From assembly GCA_900554715.1 (NCBI GenBank), contig USIN01000049.1, forward strand, positions 1 through 9,941: a stretch of DNA of 9,941 bases, read 5' to 3'. The notes under the pieces are model-generated. The model was given only the letters and a program-made list of their open reading frames with translations. It was not told the origin of the DNA and did not search any database. Origin of the DNA: an uncultured Bacteroidales bacterium. GTDB lineage: Bacteria > Bacteroidota > Bacteroidia > Bacteroidales > Muribaculaceae. Shown here piece by piece: positions 1-6,491 of this stretch; position 1 is the first letter of the stretch, and every line of letters begins with the position of its first letter. A program made the position numbers and the translations under genes.

Positions 1-634
1 CGCTCACGACCACGTCGTGTTCGCCCGCGCTCTTGACGAACTGCGCGCCGACACCACGTCGTCGCCGCGCCTGCGCGTCATACAGACCTCGAGCAGCCAC
101 GAGCCGTTCGAGGTGCCCTTCAGGAGCCGGTTTGACGACGAACGCCTCAACGCCTTCGCCTACAGCGACAGCTGCATAGGCGCCTTTGTCGACAGCCTCG
201 CGGCATCGCCGCGCTACGACCGCAGCCTCGTCATCATCGTGCCCGACCACTACGGTGTCTGGCCCCGCAACCTCACCGACCGCCGCCTGCGCCACACCGT
301 CCCGCTCATCTTCACCGGCGGTGCCCTCCGTCGCCGTGGCGAGAGCGTCCCTGTCGTCGGTTCGCAGACCGACCTTGCCGCCACAGTCCTGGCGCTCTGC
401 GGTCTGCCTCACGACGAATTCATCTACAGCAAAGACCTGCTTGACAGCGACGCGCCTCACTTCGCCTTCTTCACCGACACCGACGCCGTCGGCATGGTGA
501 CAGCGACAGACACCGTCGTCTATAACCTCGACGCCGACCGTCCCGACGTTCTTGCCGGTCCGACAGCCGGCGAAACCCTACGACGCGCCCGCGTCTGCCT
601 TCAGAAAATTTATGATAACCTCTCAGACCTCTGA
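1..634 (+). CDS. LTA-synthase-like sulfatase/phosphoglycerol transferase, C-terminal part
   Basis: This is the 3' part of a gene that begins before the window. The reading frame is open from base 2, so the GTG at 17 is not a credible start. The protein matches the C-terminal half of the alkaline-phosphatase/sulfatase-fold extracellular domain of LtaS-like membrane proteins. The QTSSSHEPFEVP segment (about bases 83-118) is the hallmark substrate-site stretch. VPDHYG (D at 245-247, H at 248-250) supplies late metal ligands. The following VPLIFTGG and SQTDLAATVLALCGLP segments are also typical of this family. Known members move phosphoglycerol from phosphatidylglycerol onto an acceptor outside the inner membrane. 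The true substrate here is unknown, because Bacteroidetes do not make classical lipoteichoic acid. The stop is 2 nt before the next ATG, so the two genes are probably translationally coupled. The N-terminal membrane helices and the catalytic Thr lie outside the window. Confidence 0.85.
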   Translation, partial: AHDHVVFARALDELRADTTSSPRLRVIQTSSSHEPFEVPFRSRFDDERLNAFAYSDSCIGAFVDSLAASPRYDRSLVIIVPDHYGVWPRNLTDRRLRHTVPLIFTGGALRRRGESVPVVGSQTDLAATVLALCGLPHDEFIYSKDLLDSDAPHFAFFTDTDAVGMVTATDTVVYNLDADRPDVLAGPTAGETLRRARVCLQKIYDNLSDL

Positions 635-636
635 CC

Positions 637-1386
637 ATGCTTGACACACTGATAGATCTCGACTCACAGTTGCTGCTGTTTTTCAACAGCTTCCATACTC
701 CCTTTCTCGACCGCTTCATGATGCTCTTCACCGGCCGTTTCATCTGGGCGCCGATGTATGCGCTGATTCTCTTACTCTTCTTCAAAAAATACAATCCGCT
801 GCGCGCCGGCGTCTTCGCCGTGATGCTTGTGGCCGCCATCGCCCTGACCGACCAGACTTGCGCCACGGTGCTCCGCCCGATATTCGAGCGCCTGCGCCCG
901 TCCAATCTCAACAACCCGCTCAGCGAGTTTGTCACCGTCGTCGACGGCTACCGGGGCGGCCGCTACGGCTTTCCTTCGTGTCACGCCGCCAACTCGTTTG
1001 CCCTGGCGATATTCCTGTCGCTCGTCGTCCGGCGCCGCGGCTTCACGCTCGTCATCTTCGGCTGGGCAATGCTCAACAGTTATTCGCGCATGTATCTCGG
1101 CGTACATTATCCGGGCGACATACTCGTCGGCGCGACCATCGGTTCGGCCTACGGCTTCATCTGCCATCGTCTGGCGCAGCTCACAGCCATGCGCCTTATC
1201 AAGCGCCGCGACATCGACAACAGCGACCAGAAGCTCATCGGACGCTCGCTTGCGATGCCCGAGACCTTCTCGTCACTGATTCCCGACATGACCATCACTA
1301 TCCGCGTGCGTGACGTCATCGTGGCCGCCGCAATGGCGACGACCGTCTTCATCGGCTTCACCGCCTTAATCTATATGTTTTTATGA
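637..1386 (+). CDS. PAP2-family membrane phosphatase
   Basis: This is a 249-residue integral membrane phosphatase of the PAP2 (type 2 phosphatidic acid phosphatase) superfamily. All three signature motifs are present. Motif C1 is R80-x6-R87-P88. C2 is P113-S114-C115-H116, with Cys in place of the usual Gly of PSGH. C3 is S150-R151 through H157 in SRMYLGVHYPGD. The C2 and C3 histidines are the catalytic pair in this family. Hydrophobic helices flank the motifs (about 37-50, 57-75, 118-131, 137-148 and 162-178). A further helix at about 226-247 follows a polar stretch at 181-225. Possible substrates are undecaprenyl pyrophosphate, phosphatidylglycerol phosphate or lipid A phosphates; the sequence alone does not decide. 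It starts 2 nt after the upstream phosphoglycerol-transferase gene and its stop overlaps the next gene by ATGA, so it is the middle gene of an operon. Confidence 0.9.
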   Translation: MLDTLIDLDSQLLLFFNSFHTPFLDRFMMLFTGRFIWAPMYALILLLFFKKYNPLRAGVFAVMLVAAIALTDQTCATVLRPIFERLRPSNLNNPLSEFVTVVDGYRGGRYGFPSCHAANSFALAIFLSLVVRRRGFTLVIFGWAMLNSYSRMYLGVHYPGDILVGATIGSAYGFICHRLAQLTAMRLIKRRDIDNSDQKLIGRSLAMPETFSSLIPDMTITIRVRDVIVAAAMATTVFIGFTALIYMFL

Positions 1387-2507
1387 CGCCGAAGGCAGCA
1401 TCTCCGCGTCATCGCTATGAGATTCTCGACGGCCTGCGCGGCGTCGCCGCACTGCTTGTCATCTGGTATCACGTCTTCGAGGCTTTCGCCACATCGCCCG
1501 TCGACCAGCGTTTCAACCACGGCTACCTTGCCGTCGACTTTTTCTTTGTTCTCTCGGGCTTTGTCATCGGCCACGCATACGACAGCCGCTGGCAGCGCGG
1601 CATGACCGCCGGACGCTTTATCGTCAGGCGCATCATACGACTGCAGCCTATGGTCATCATCGGCGTCCTGCTCGGCGTCGTTTCATTCATTATCCAGAGC
1701 TGCGAGCGATGGGACGGCACGGCTGTCAGCACCTCGGCCGTCATCGCCTCGTTTCTGTTCGGCCTGTTCATGCTGCCGGCGCTCCCGGGCACAATGCCCG
1801 AGGTCAGAGGCAACGGCGAAATGTTCCCGCTCAACGGCCCGAGCTGGTCGCTATTCTTCGAATATATAGGCAGCATCGGCTACGCCCTGTGGCTGCATCG
1901 TCTCAGCCGCCGCGGTCTGCGGCTTTTCACAGTCCTGTCGGGTGTCGCACTGGCTGTCTGGACCCTTTCAGACATGAGCGGCAGCTATCATACTGGCTTC
2001 GGCTGGTCTATGGCCGACTACGGATTTGTCGGCGGACTGCTCAGGCTGTCGTTCTCATTCTCGGCCGGACTCCTTATGGCTCGCGGGTTCAAACCCATGC
2101 GTGTCAGAGCCTGCGGCTTCGCCGTCTGCTCGGCACTGATTGTCGCCATGCTCGCCATGCCCTACATCACCACTGACGGCAGCAAATCCATAGCCAACGC
2201 CTGCTACGACCTCATCTGCACCCTCCTCGTCTTCCCCACCGTCGTCTATATTGGAGCCTCGACTCCCAACGGCAGCGGCATCTCAGACCGCGTGTGCCGC
2301 TTCCTTGGCAGCATTTCCTATCCCGTCTACATCATCCACTACCCGATGATGTACCTCTTCTATGCCTACGTGTGGAGCGAAGGCCTCACATTTGCGCAGA
2401 CCTGGCCCGTCGCCGTGGCAATCTGCCTCGGCGCCATCATCCTCGCGCGTCTGTTCCTCAAATACTACGACGAACCCCTCCGCGCCTACCTCAGCAAAAA
2501 ACTATAG
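1383..2507 (+). CDS. Acyltransferase 3 family membrane protein (OafA/YrhL-like)
   Basis: This 374-residue polytopic membrane protein belongs to the acyltransferase-3 family, which O-acylates (commonly O-acetylates) cell-surface glycans or lipids. The N-terminus carries the family signature EILDGLRGVAALLVIWYH, with H30 the likely catalytic histidine. This is followed by VDFFFVLSGFVIGH (about 51-64), then RRIIRLQP (82-89), which matches the R-x-x-R-L-x-P motif. The conserved NGPSWSLFFEYIG lies at 151-163. About ten hydrophobic segments fill the length, and the length is usual for a stand-alone member. The ATG at 1383 overlaps the PAP2 stop codon (ATGA), which supports both the start choice and translational coupling. 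A hairpin and T-run after the stop close the operon. The acceptor cannot be read from the sequence; the neighbours point to an envelope lipid or glycan. Confidence 0.9.
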   Translation: MTPKAASPRHRYEILDGLRGVAALLVIWYHVFEAFATSPVDQRFNHGYLAVDFFFVLSGFVIGHAYDSRWQRGMTAGRFIVRRIIRLQPMVIIGVLLGVVSFIIQSCERWDGTAVSTSAVIASFLFGLFMLPALPGTMPEVRGNGEMFPLNGPSWSLFFEYIGSIGYALWLHRLSRRGLRLFTVLSGVALAVWTLSDMSGSYHTGFGWSMADYGFVGGLLRLSFSFSAGLLMARGFKPMRVRACGFAVCSALIVAMLAMPYITTDGSKSIANACYDLICTLLVFPTVVYIGASTPNGSGISDRVCRFLGSISYPVYIIHYPMMYLFYAYVWSEGLTFAQTWPVAVAICLGAIILARLFLKYYDEPLRAYLSKKL

Positions 2508-2510
2508 CGA

Positions 2511-2530
2511 CAGCGCGGGTTGAAGCGCTG
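2511..2530 (+). other. Small inverted repeat just after acyltransferase stop
   Basis: CAGCGC (2511-2516) is complementary to GCGCTG (2525-2530) around an 8-nt loop. It starts 4 nt after the stop codon. No T-run follows it directly, so it is more likely an accessory 3' hairpin ahead of the terminator at 2559 than a terminator itself. Confidence 0.4.
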
Positions 2531-2558
2531 ACGTATTTTACAGTGAGACGCGGCCTAC

Positions 2559-2588
2559 GTGCCGGCGATGCCGCCCGGCGCTTTTTTT
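2559..2588 (+). terminator. Rho-independent terminator of the envelope operon
   Basis: GTGCCGG (2559-2565) pairs with CCGGCGC (2575-2581), including one G-T wobble, around a 9-nt loop. Seven T residues (2582-2588) follow at once. The site lies 52 nt after the acyltransferase stop and is the expected end of the three-gene transcript. Confidence 0.8.
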
Positions 2589-2590
2589 GA

Positions 2591-2711
2591 TTTTGCGTTT
2601 ATAGACCGGCATTTTCCGCAGAATCGCACATTTTGCGTTTTATAGACGGGCACTTTTGAAGGTTTTGTTTGTTTTGCATTTTATAAATGAGTAGATTTGC
2701 AAAAATTTCAA
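2591..2711 (+). repeat. Three tandem ~40-nt degenerate repeats upstream of the nuclease-fold gene
   Basis: Three copies begin at 2591, 2631 and 2672, with spacings of 40 and 41 nt. The conserved heads are TTTTGCGTTTATAGAC, TTTTGCGTTTTATAGAC and TTTTGCATTTTATAAAT. Copies 1 and 2 differ by one gap and one base over about 21 nt. Copies 2 and 3 agree at 16 of 20 positions, and every difference is a transition. At the same offset (20 nt) copy 3 carries the -7 box TAGATTTG and copy 2 carries CACTTTTG; the equivalent in copy 1, one base shorter, is CATTTTCC. The pattern suggests a duplicated promoter segment of which only the gene-proximal copy still matches consensus. The outer end of copy 3 is not sharply defined. 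Confidence 0.6.
2668..2699 (+). promoter_or_regulatory. Bacteroidetes-type promoter for the secreted nuclease-fold gene
   Basis: TTTG (2668-2671) and TAGATTTG (2692-2699) match the -33 TTTG and -7 TAnnTTTG consensus of the Bacteroidetes primary sigma factor, with a 20-nt gap. Transcription would start near 2704-2708, giving an A/T-rich leader of about 30 nt before the ATG at 2737. Confidence 0.75.
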
Positions 2712-2736
2712 AAATTCCTTATACTCGAAAATATCA

Positions 2737-3795
2737 ATGAGACGCTTACTTCCACTCGTGGTCGCCGCTCTTATCGCAATCCCCGCGGCATGGTCACAGA
2801 CACAGAACGCCAAACGCGGCATGCAGATGGCCGGCATAGCATTCTACAACCTTGAGAACCTCTTCGACACCATTCCCAACAATCCCGAGGGACGCGACAT
2901 CGAATATACGCCCGGAGGCCCGAAGAAATGGGATTCACGCAAGTATAACGACAAGCTCGACAACTTGTCGTATGCCATCTCTCAGTTCACATCGCCCACA
3001 ACGCCCAACGGGCCCGCCATCATCGGCGTCAGCGAGATCGAGAACCGCACGGTGCTCGAAGACCTTGTCGCCCGTCCCGCCCTGCGTCCGTGGAATCTCC
3101 AGATAGTCCACCACGATTCACCCGACGCCCGCGGCGTCGACGTCGGCATGCTCTACAACCCGCGTTATTTCAAGGTCGAGAATGTCACCAACCACCGTCT
3201 GACAGCCATTCCATTCCGCACCCGCGACCAGATGTGTGTCGTCGGTTCGCTACTCGGCCAGCGCATCGCCGTCATCGTCAACCACTGGCCCTCACGCCTC
3301 GGCGGACAGGAGAAATCATCGCCCAACCGCGAGGCCGCGGCCGCTCTTTGTAAGGAAATCGCCGACTCTCTGTGGCGCATCGACCCCGAAATCGGCGTCA
3401 TGATCATGGGTGACCTCAACGACGACCCGATGGATAAATCATGCGCCAAAGTGCTCGGAGCCAAACGTGACATGAAAAACGTCGGCAAACACGAATTCTA
3501 CAATCCCTGGTGGAAAAAGCTCGACGAAGGCATAGGCACCCTCGCCTATAAGAGCCAGTGGAATCTTTTCGACCAGATAATCCTATCCGGCAATCTTGTC
3601 GACACGCCCGACAACCGCTGGCACTTCTACCGCGCCGACGTGCTCAACAAAGACTTCCTCAAAGACACCGAAGGCAACCGTCAGGGCTATCCCAAACGCA
3701 CCTTCGCCTCGGGCAGCTATCTCAACGGCTACTCAGACCATTTCCCGACCGAGGTCTTCCTGATAAGATATGTCAACCGTCCGGCAAAAAAATAA
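2737..3795 (+). CDS. Secreted endonuclease/exonuclease/phosphatase-fold protein
   Basis: This 352-residue protein begins with a Sec signal peptide (basic MRR, hydrophobic LLPLVVAALIAIPA, likely cut near WS-Q at 20-21). The remainder is one DNase-I/EEP-fold domain. Its active-site motifs appear in order: NLENLFDT (N38, E40), the metal-binding SEIEN (E100, E102), D130-x-R132-x-x-D135 in SPDARGVDVGMLYNP, NHWPSR (N182, H183), GDLNDDP (D226, N228), the FDQ element (D279) and the C-terminal SDHFP (D334, H335). All expected catalytic residues look intact. Family members cut DNA or RNA, phosphoinositides or sphingomyelin. The NLENLFDT form is common in Bacteroidetes and resembles extracellular nucleases, so nuclease is the best guess, with substrate unproven. 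It acts in the periplasm or outside the cell. It has its own promoter and a 3' hairpin, so it is probably monocistronic. Confidence 0.88.
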   Translation: MRRLLPLVVAALIAIPAAWSQTQNAKRGMQMAGIAFYNLENLFDTIPNNPEGRDIEYTPGGPKKWDSRKYNDKLDNLSYAISQFTSPTTPNGPAIIGVSEIENRTVLEDLVARPALRPWNLQIVHHDSPDARGVDVGMLYNPRYFKVENVTNHRLTAIPFRTRDQMCVVGSLLGQRIAVIVNHWPSRLGGQEKSSPNREAAAALCKEIADSLWRIDPEIGVMIMGDLNDDPMDKSCAKVLGAKRDMKNVGKHEFYNPWWKKLDEGIGTLAYKSQWNLFDQIILSGNLVDTPDNRWHFYRADVLNKDFLKDTEGNRQGYPKRTFASGSYLNGYSDHFPTEVFLIRYVNRPAKK

Positions 3796-3797
3796 AC

Positions 3798-3815
3798 GGC
3801 TGTCTCACGGCAGCC
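3798..3815. other. Short hairpin after the nuclease-fold gene
   Basis: GGCTGT (3798-3803) pairs with GCAGCC (3810-3815, one G-T wobble) around a 6-nt loop. On the + strand no T-run follows. Read on the - strand, the hairpin is followed by GTTTATTTTTTT, the form of a rho-independent terminator. It may therefore stop antisense transcripts entering the gene. The A-run also encodes the last codons of the upstream gene, so it could be coincidental. Confidence 0.45.
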
Positions 3816-3817
3816 TC

Positions 3818-3855
3818 ATGACAATGGCGTCCGCTGCAACGGACGCCATTGTCAT
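3818..3855 (+). terminator. Long perfect hairpin, probable 3' end of the nuclease-fold transcript
   Basis: A 16-bp perfect inverted repeat has arms at 3818-3833 and 3840-3855 (ATGACAATGGCGTCCG and its complement) around the 6-nt loop CTGCAA. It sits 23 nt after the stop. The stem is long and stable, but the next bases (CTCCGTGATTTTCG) are not a proper T-run. It could act as a weak terminator, or as a barrier that protects the mRNA 3' end. Confidence 0.6.
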
Positions 3856-3871
3856 CTCCGTGATTTTCGAT

Positions 3872-3883
3872 TTAACATGTTAA
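3872..3883. promoter_or_regulatory. 12-bp perfect palindrome, candidate operator
   Basis: TTAACATGTTAA is its own reverse complement. Its centre lies about 46 nt upstream of the -7 box at 3924, i.e. near -60 relative to the expected transcription start. That position suits an activator dimer. No regulator is encoded in the window, so the function is inference. Confidence 0.4.
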
Positions 3884-3890
3884 TTTTTAG

Positions 3891-3931
3891 TTATATTATA
3901 TAAACAGATACAAATTTATTCGCTATCTTTG
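3891..3931 (+). promoter_or_regulatory. Promoter of the 791-residue secreted protein gene (-7 box; -33 replaced by AT-rich inverted repeat)
   Basis: TATCTTTG (3924-3931) is an exact TAnnTTTG -7 box. At the expected -33 position (about 3898-3904) there is no TTTG. Instead there is an AT-rich inverted repeat, TTATAT-T-ATATAA (3891-3903). The predicted leader is about 45 nt, A/T-rich and without a Shine-Dalgarno sequence, as is usual in Bacteroidetes. A promoter with a good -7 and a poor -33 may depend on an activator. Confidence 0.65.
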
Positions 3932-3981
3932 CGGCTGTAAACGAGACTTATTTCAATTCATATTAACCAAAATAACTCCTT

Positions 3982-6357
3982 ATGAAAAAATTTTTACTTT
4001 CATTAGCCTGTGTATCAGCTATGGCATGGAGCGCTTCTGCAGCCGAAGTCACCTTTGACTTCTCAGCCCAGGGTTATGCCAACGCGCAGGAAGTTCTCTC
4101 GATCAAGGTCAACGACGAGATTTCCGCCACACTGACAAAAGGCTCAAACAACAACACTCCCAAGTACTACACCACCGGCAACGCATTGCGTCTCTATTCA
4201 GGCAACACCTTCGAACTCACCTCGACCAACGGCAACATCACAAAAGTTGTCTTCACTATGGGTTCGAGCAATCCTTTCAACGCCGCTGCAACCGCCACAC
4301 CCGGCGCTCTGGATGTCGCTACGGCAACATGGACCGGCGATGCAAAAACATTCACAATCACCAACGGCTCTGGCAGCGGCCATGCCCGTGTAGAAAAGAT
4401 GACCATCACCTACGGCGGCACAGGTGGCGGCGGCGAAGTGACACCTCCCACCCCCGAAGGCCCTGTCACATTCCTTGACGAGACATTCACATCGGGTATT
4501 CCCGCCAACTGGACAAATGTCAAGATGTCAGGTGACAAACAGTGGTATCAGACATCATTCAACAACAACGGCTATGCAGCCATGACCGGCTACAAAGGCA
4601 CCCAGCCTCCCTTCGACGCATGGCTGATCTCGCCCGCCATCGACCTCACCAAGGTGACAGACAAAAAACTCACCTTCGACACTCAGGTCAACGGCTACGG
4701 CTCGACAACCTCAGTCTTCGAGGCCTACGTCATGACATCGAACACCCTCGAGCTCGCCCGCAACTTTAAACTCAACCCCACAATCGCCGTAGCTCCCGAC
4801 AAAGGCTATTCTGAATGGGTCAACTCAGGTGAAATCGACCTCACCCCCTACCTCAACGAAGGCACAATCTACATCGGCTTCCGCTTCTATGCAACCGAAG
4901 ACGCCAACTACGCCACATGGTGTGTCGACAATGTCAAGGTAGGCCAAAGCACTGAGCCCAAACCCGAAGACAAGACTGTAGCCGACATCAAAGGCTTCCT
5001 CGACGCAGCCTACACCGAGGCCAACACCACCATCAGCGGCAGCGTCAACGCAGTATATCAGAACGGCCGTTATCTCTACATCAAAGACAACAGCGGCGTC
5101 CTCCTCGTCTACGGTGACCTCACCGAGAAATATACCAACGGCATGACAATCCCCGGCGGCATCACAGGTCTCTACGAAAACCGCACCAACGGCCAGTTCC
5201 AGATGAAAAACCTCGTCGCCGAGACATTCAAGGCAGGCACAGCCGGCGCAGCCATCGAGCCTGACGAAATCGCTCTCGAAGAACTCTCGGCCGACATGGT
5301 CAACAACTACGTCGTCACCAACGTGACAATCACCGCCGGCGCTGACGCCCGTAACTTCACCGTCACCGACGCTACAGGCAGCGCAGTGCTCTATAACCAG
5401 TTTAACGACGAACGCTACTATGACGTCGTCACCGTCACCACAGGCGAGAACCTCACACTCAAAGGCATCGTAGCCGTCTATAACGGCAACGTTCAGCTCT
5501 ATCCTGTCGAGATCACAAGCGCCTCAGGCCAGGAAGTAGTCGCAGCTCCCGTCTTCTCGGTAGCCGCAGGCACCGTTCCCGCCGGCACAACAGTCGAAAT
5601 CACATGTGCTACTGAAGGCGCATCTATCTTCTACACCCTCGACGGCACAGAACCCACAATCCAGTCGACTCTCTACAACGGCCCCATCACAATCAACGAG
5701 ACAACAACAGTCAAAGCCTTCGCCGTTAAAGAAGAGATGGTCAACAGCTCAGTCGTGGCAGCGACATACACCGTCAAGGCACTCCCCGCAGTCGCCGAGA
5801 CAGCCATGTTTGACTTTGTCAACCCGACAACCCTCAACCCCGCCCAGCAGAACCCCGGCGACGGTCAGGAAGGCGCTATCGTAGTCTCTGACCTCACCTT
5901 CACAGCAGGCAACGCAGCCATCTCGTTCACCGACGGCTCGACAACAACACGTCTCTACAAAGACTACAACAAAGGCAATCAGCTCCGTCTCTACAAGAAC
6001 GGCGGTTCGGTCACAGTCAAGGCCGCCGAAGGCTATGTCCTCAAATATGTATCGTTCGTCGGCTCTAAACTGACAACAATGACTGAAAACGGCACAGCCC
6101 TCGACGACGCCGAAGACGCTCTTTGGCTCGCCACAGGTGACGTCACCGAAGCCAAATTCGAGACAACGACCGACCGCGTCGACATCTTCTCGCTCACTGT
6201 AGGTCTTGACAAAGTCGGCGCAGTCGAAGACATCAACTTCGATGCCAACGAACCCGTCGAATACTACAACCTCCAGGGTGTACGCGTAGCCAACCCCGAA
6301 AACGGCCTCTATATCCGCCGTCAGGGCAGCAAAGTCAGCAAAATCCTCGTGAAGTAA
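3982..6357 (+). CDS. Large secreted multidomain surface protein with C-terminal sorting-like tail
   Basis: This is a 791-residue exported protein of unknown function. A Sec signal peptide covers residues 1-20 or 1-21 (ending SASA-AE). A beta-sandwich domain follows (about 23-145, opening VTFDFSAQGY). A Gly/Pro linker (146-161) leads to a choice-of-anchor-J-like (cleaved-adhesin) domain (about 162-320; DETFTSGIPANW, DAWLISPAIDL, WCVDNVKVG). Two OB-fold-like modules come next (about 331-415 and 427-513; YLYIKDNSGVLLVYG and FTVTDATGSAVLYN). A chitobiase/hexosaminidase C-terminal-like domain (about 521-598; IFYTLDGTEPT) precedes a second beta-sandwich (about 608-745). The second sandwich shares FDF and GN-x-LRLY with the first. 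The tail (758-791; YYNLQGVRVANPENGLYI, ending KILVK) resembles a type IX secretion type A sorting domain. No catalytic motif was recognised. The domains suggest binding of glycans or other surface ligands. It has its own promoter, tandem stop codons (TAATAA) and a strong terminator. Confidence 0.85.
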   Translation: MKKFLLSLACVSAMAWSASAAEVTFDFSAQGYANAQEVLSIKVNDEISATLTKGSNNNTPKYYTTGNALRLYSGNTFELTSTNGNITKVVFTMGSSNPFNAAATATPGALDVATATWTGDAKTFTITNGSGSGHARVEKMTITYGGTGGGGEVTPPTPEGPVTFLDETFTSGIPANWTNVKMSGDKQWYQTSFNNNGYAAMTGYKGTQPPFDAWLISPAIDLTKVTDKKLTFDTQVNGYGSTTSVFEAYVMTSNTLELARNFKLNPTIAVAPDKGYSEWVNSGEIDLTPYLNEGTIYIGFRFYATEDANYATWCVDNVKVGQSTEPKPEDKTVADIKGFLDAAYTEANTTISGSVNAVYQNGRYLYIKDNSGVLLVYGDLTEKYTNGMTIPGGITGLYENRTNGQFQMKNLVAETFKAGTAGAAIEPDEIALEELSADMVNNYVVTNVTITAGADARNFTVTDATGSAVLYNQFNDERYYDVVTVTTGENLTLKGIVAVYNGNVQLYPVEITSASGQEVVAAPVFSVAAGTVPAGTTVEITCATEGASIFYTLDGTEPTIQSTLYNGPITINETTTVKAFAVKEEMVNSSVVAATYTVKALPAVAETAMFDFVNPTTLNPAQQNPGDGQEGAIVVSDLTFTAGNAAISFTDGSTTTRLYKDYNKGNQLRLYKNGGSVTVKAAEGYVLKYVSFVGSKLTTMTENGTALDDAEDALWLATGDVTEAKFETTTDRVDIFSLTVGLDKVGAVEDINFDANEPVEYYNLQGVRVANPENGLYIRRQGSKVSKILVK

Positions 6358-6368
6358 TAACCTATGGA

Positions 6369-6387
6369 GCAAGGGTTCAGCCCTTGC
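6369..6387. other. Perfect 7-bp hairpin between gene and terminator
   Basis: GCAAGGG (6369-6375) and CCCTTGC (6381-6387) form a perfect stem around a 5-nt loop, 11 nt after the stop of the upstream gene. No T-run follows. It lies in the 3' untranslated region and probably adds to 3'-end structure with the terminator at 6405. Confidence 0.45.
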
Positions 6388-6404
6388 ATCAGCCATCGAC
6401 AATA

Positions 6405-6438
6405 AACAAAGGCGGCTCACACGGCCGCCTTTGTTATT
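6405..6438 (+). terminator. Rho-independent terminator, probably bidirectional
   Basis: AACAAAGGCGGC (6405-6416) pairs over 12 bp with GCCGCCTTTGTT (6424-6435) around a 7-nt loop. The A-rich 5' flank and T-rich 3' flank (TTTGTTATTT) give the form of a terminator that could work in either direction. It ends the transcript of the 791-residue protein. Confidence 0.82.
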
Positions 6439-6491
6439 TCCGCCTGTTATTACACCATATTTCGGCATTCTGACGATATTTTTAGCCGTTA

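Noticed and set aside
17..19. GTG at 17 as the start of the sulfatase-like gene.
   Set aside because: The frame is open to the window edge, and the family needs several hundred more N-terminal residues (membrane helices, metal ligands, catalytic Thr). The gene is cut by the window.
471..935. Other sizeable overlapping frames in coding regions, such as the - strand frame 471-935 and + strand alternatives inside the PAP2, acyltransferase and mrp genes.
   Set aside because: Their translations are low-complexity (Arg-, Ser- or Pro-rich) shadows of genes with clear family motifs, and they have no start context of their own.
2508..2736. A small RNA or riboswitch in the intergenic region between the acyltransferase and nuclease-fold genes.
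   Set aside because: The region is explained by a small hairpin, the terminator, the three repeats and the promoter. No conserved riboswitch-like structure was recognised.
4000..4020. Cys10 of the 791-residue protein as a lipoprotein lipobox cysteine.
   Set aside because: The residues S-L-A-C-V fit the lipobox poorly. The hydrophobic core continues past the cysteine to a good signal peptidase I site at SASA-AE.
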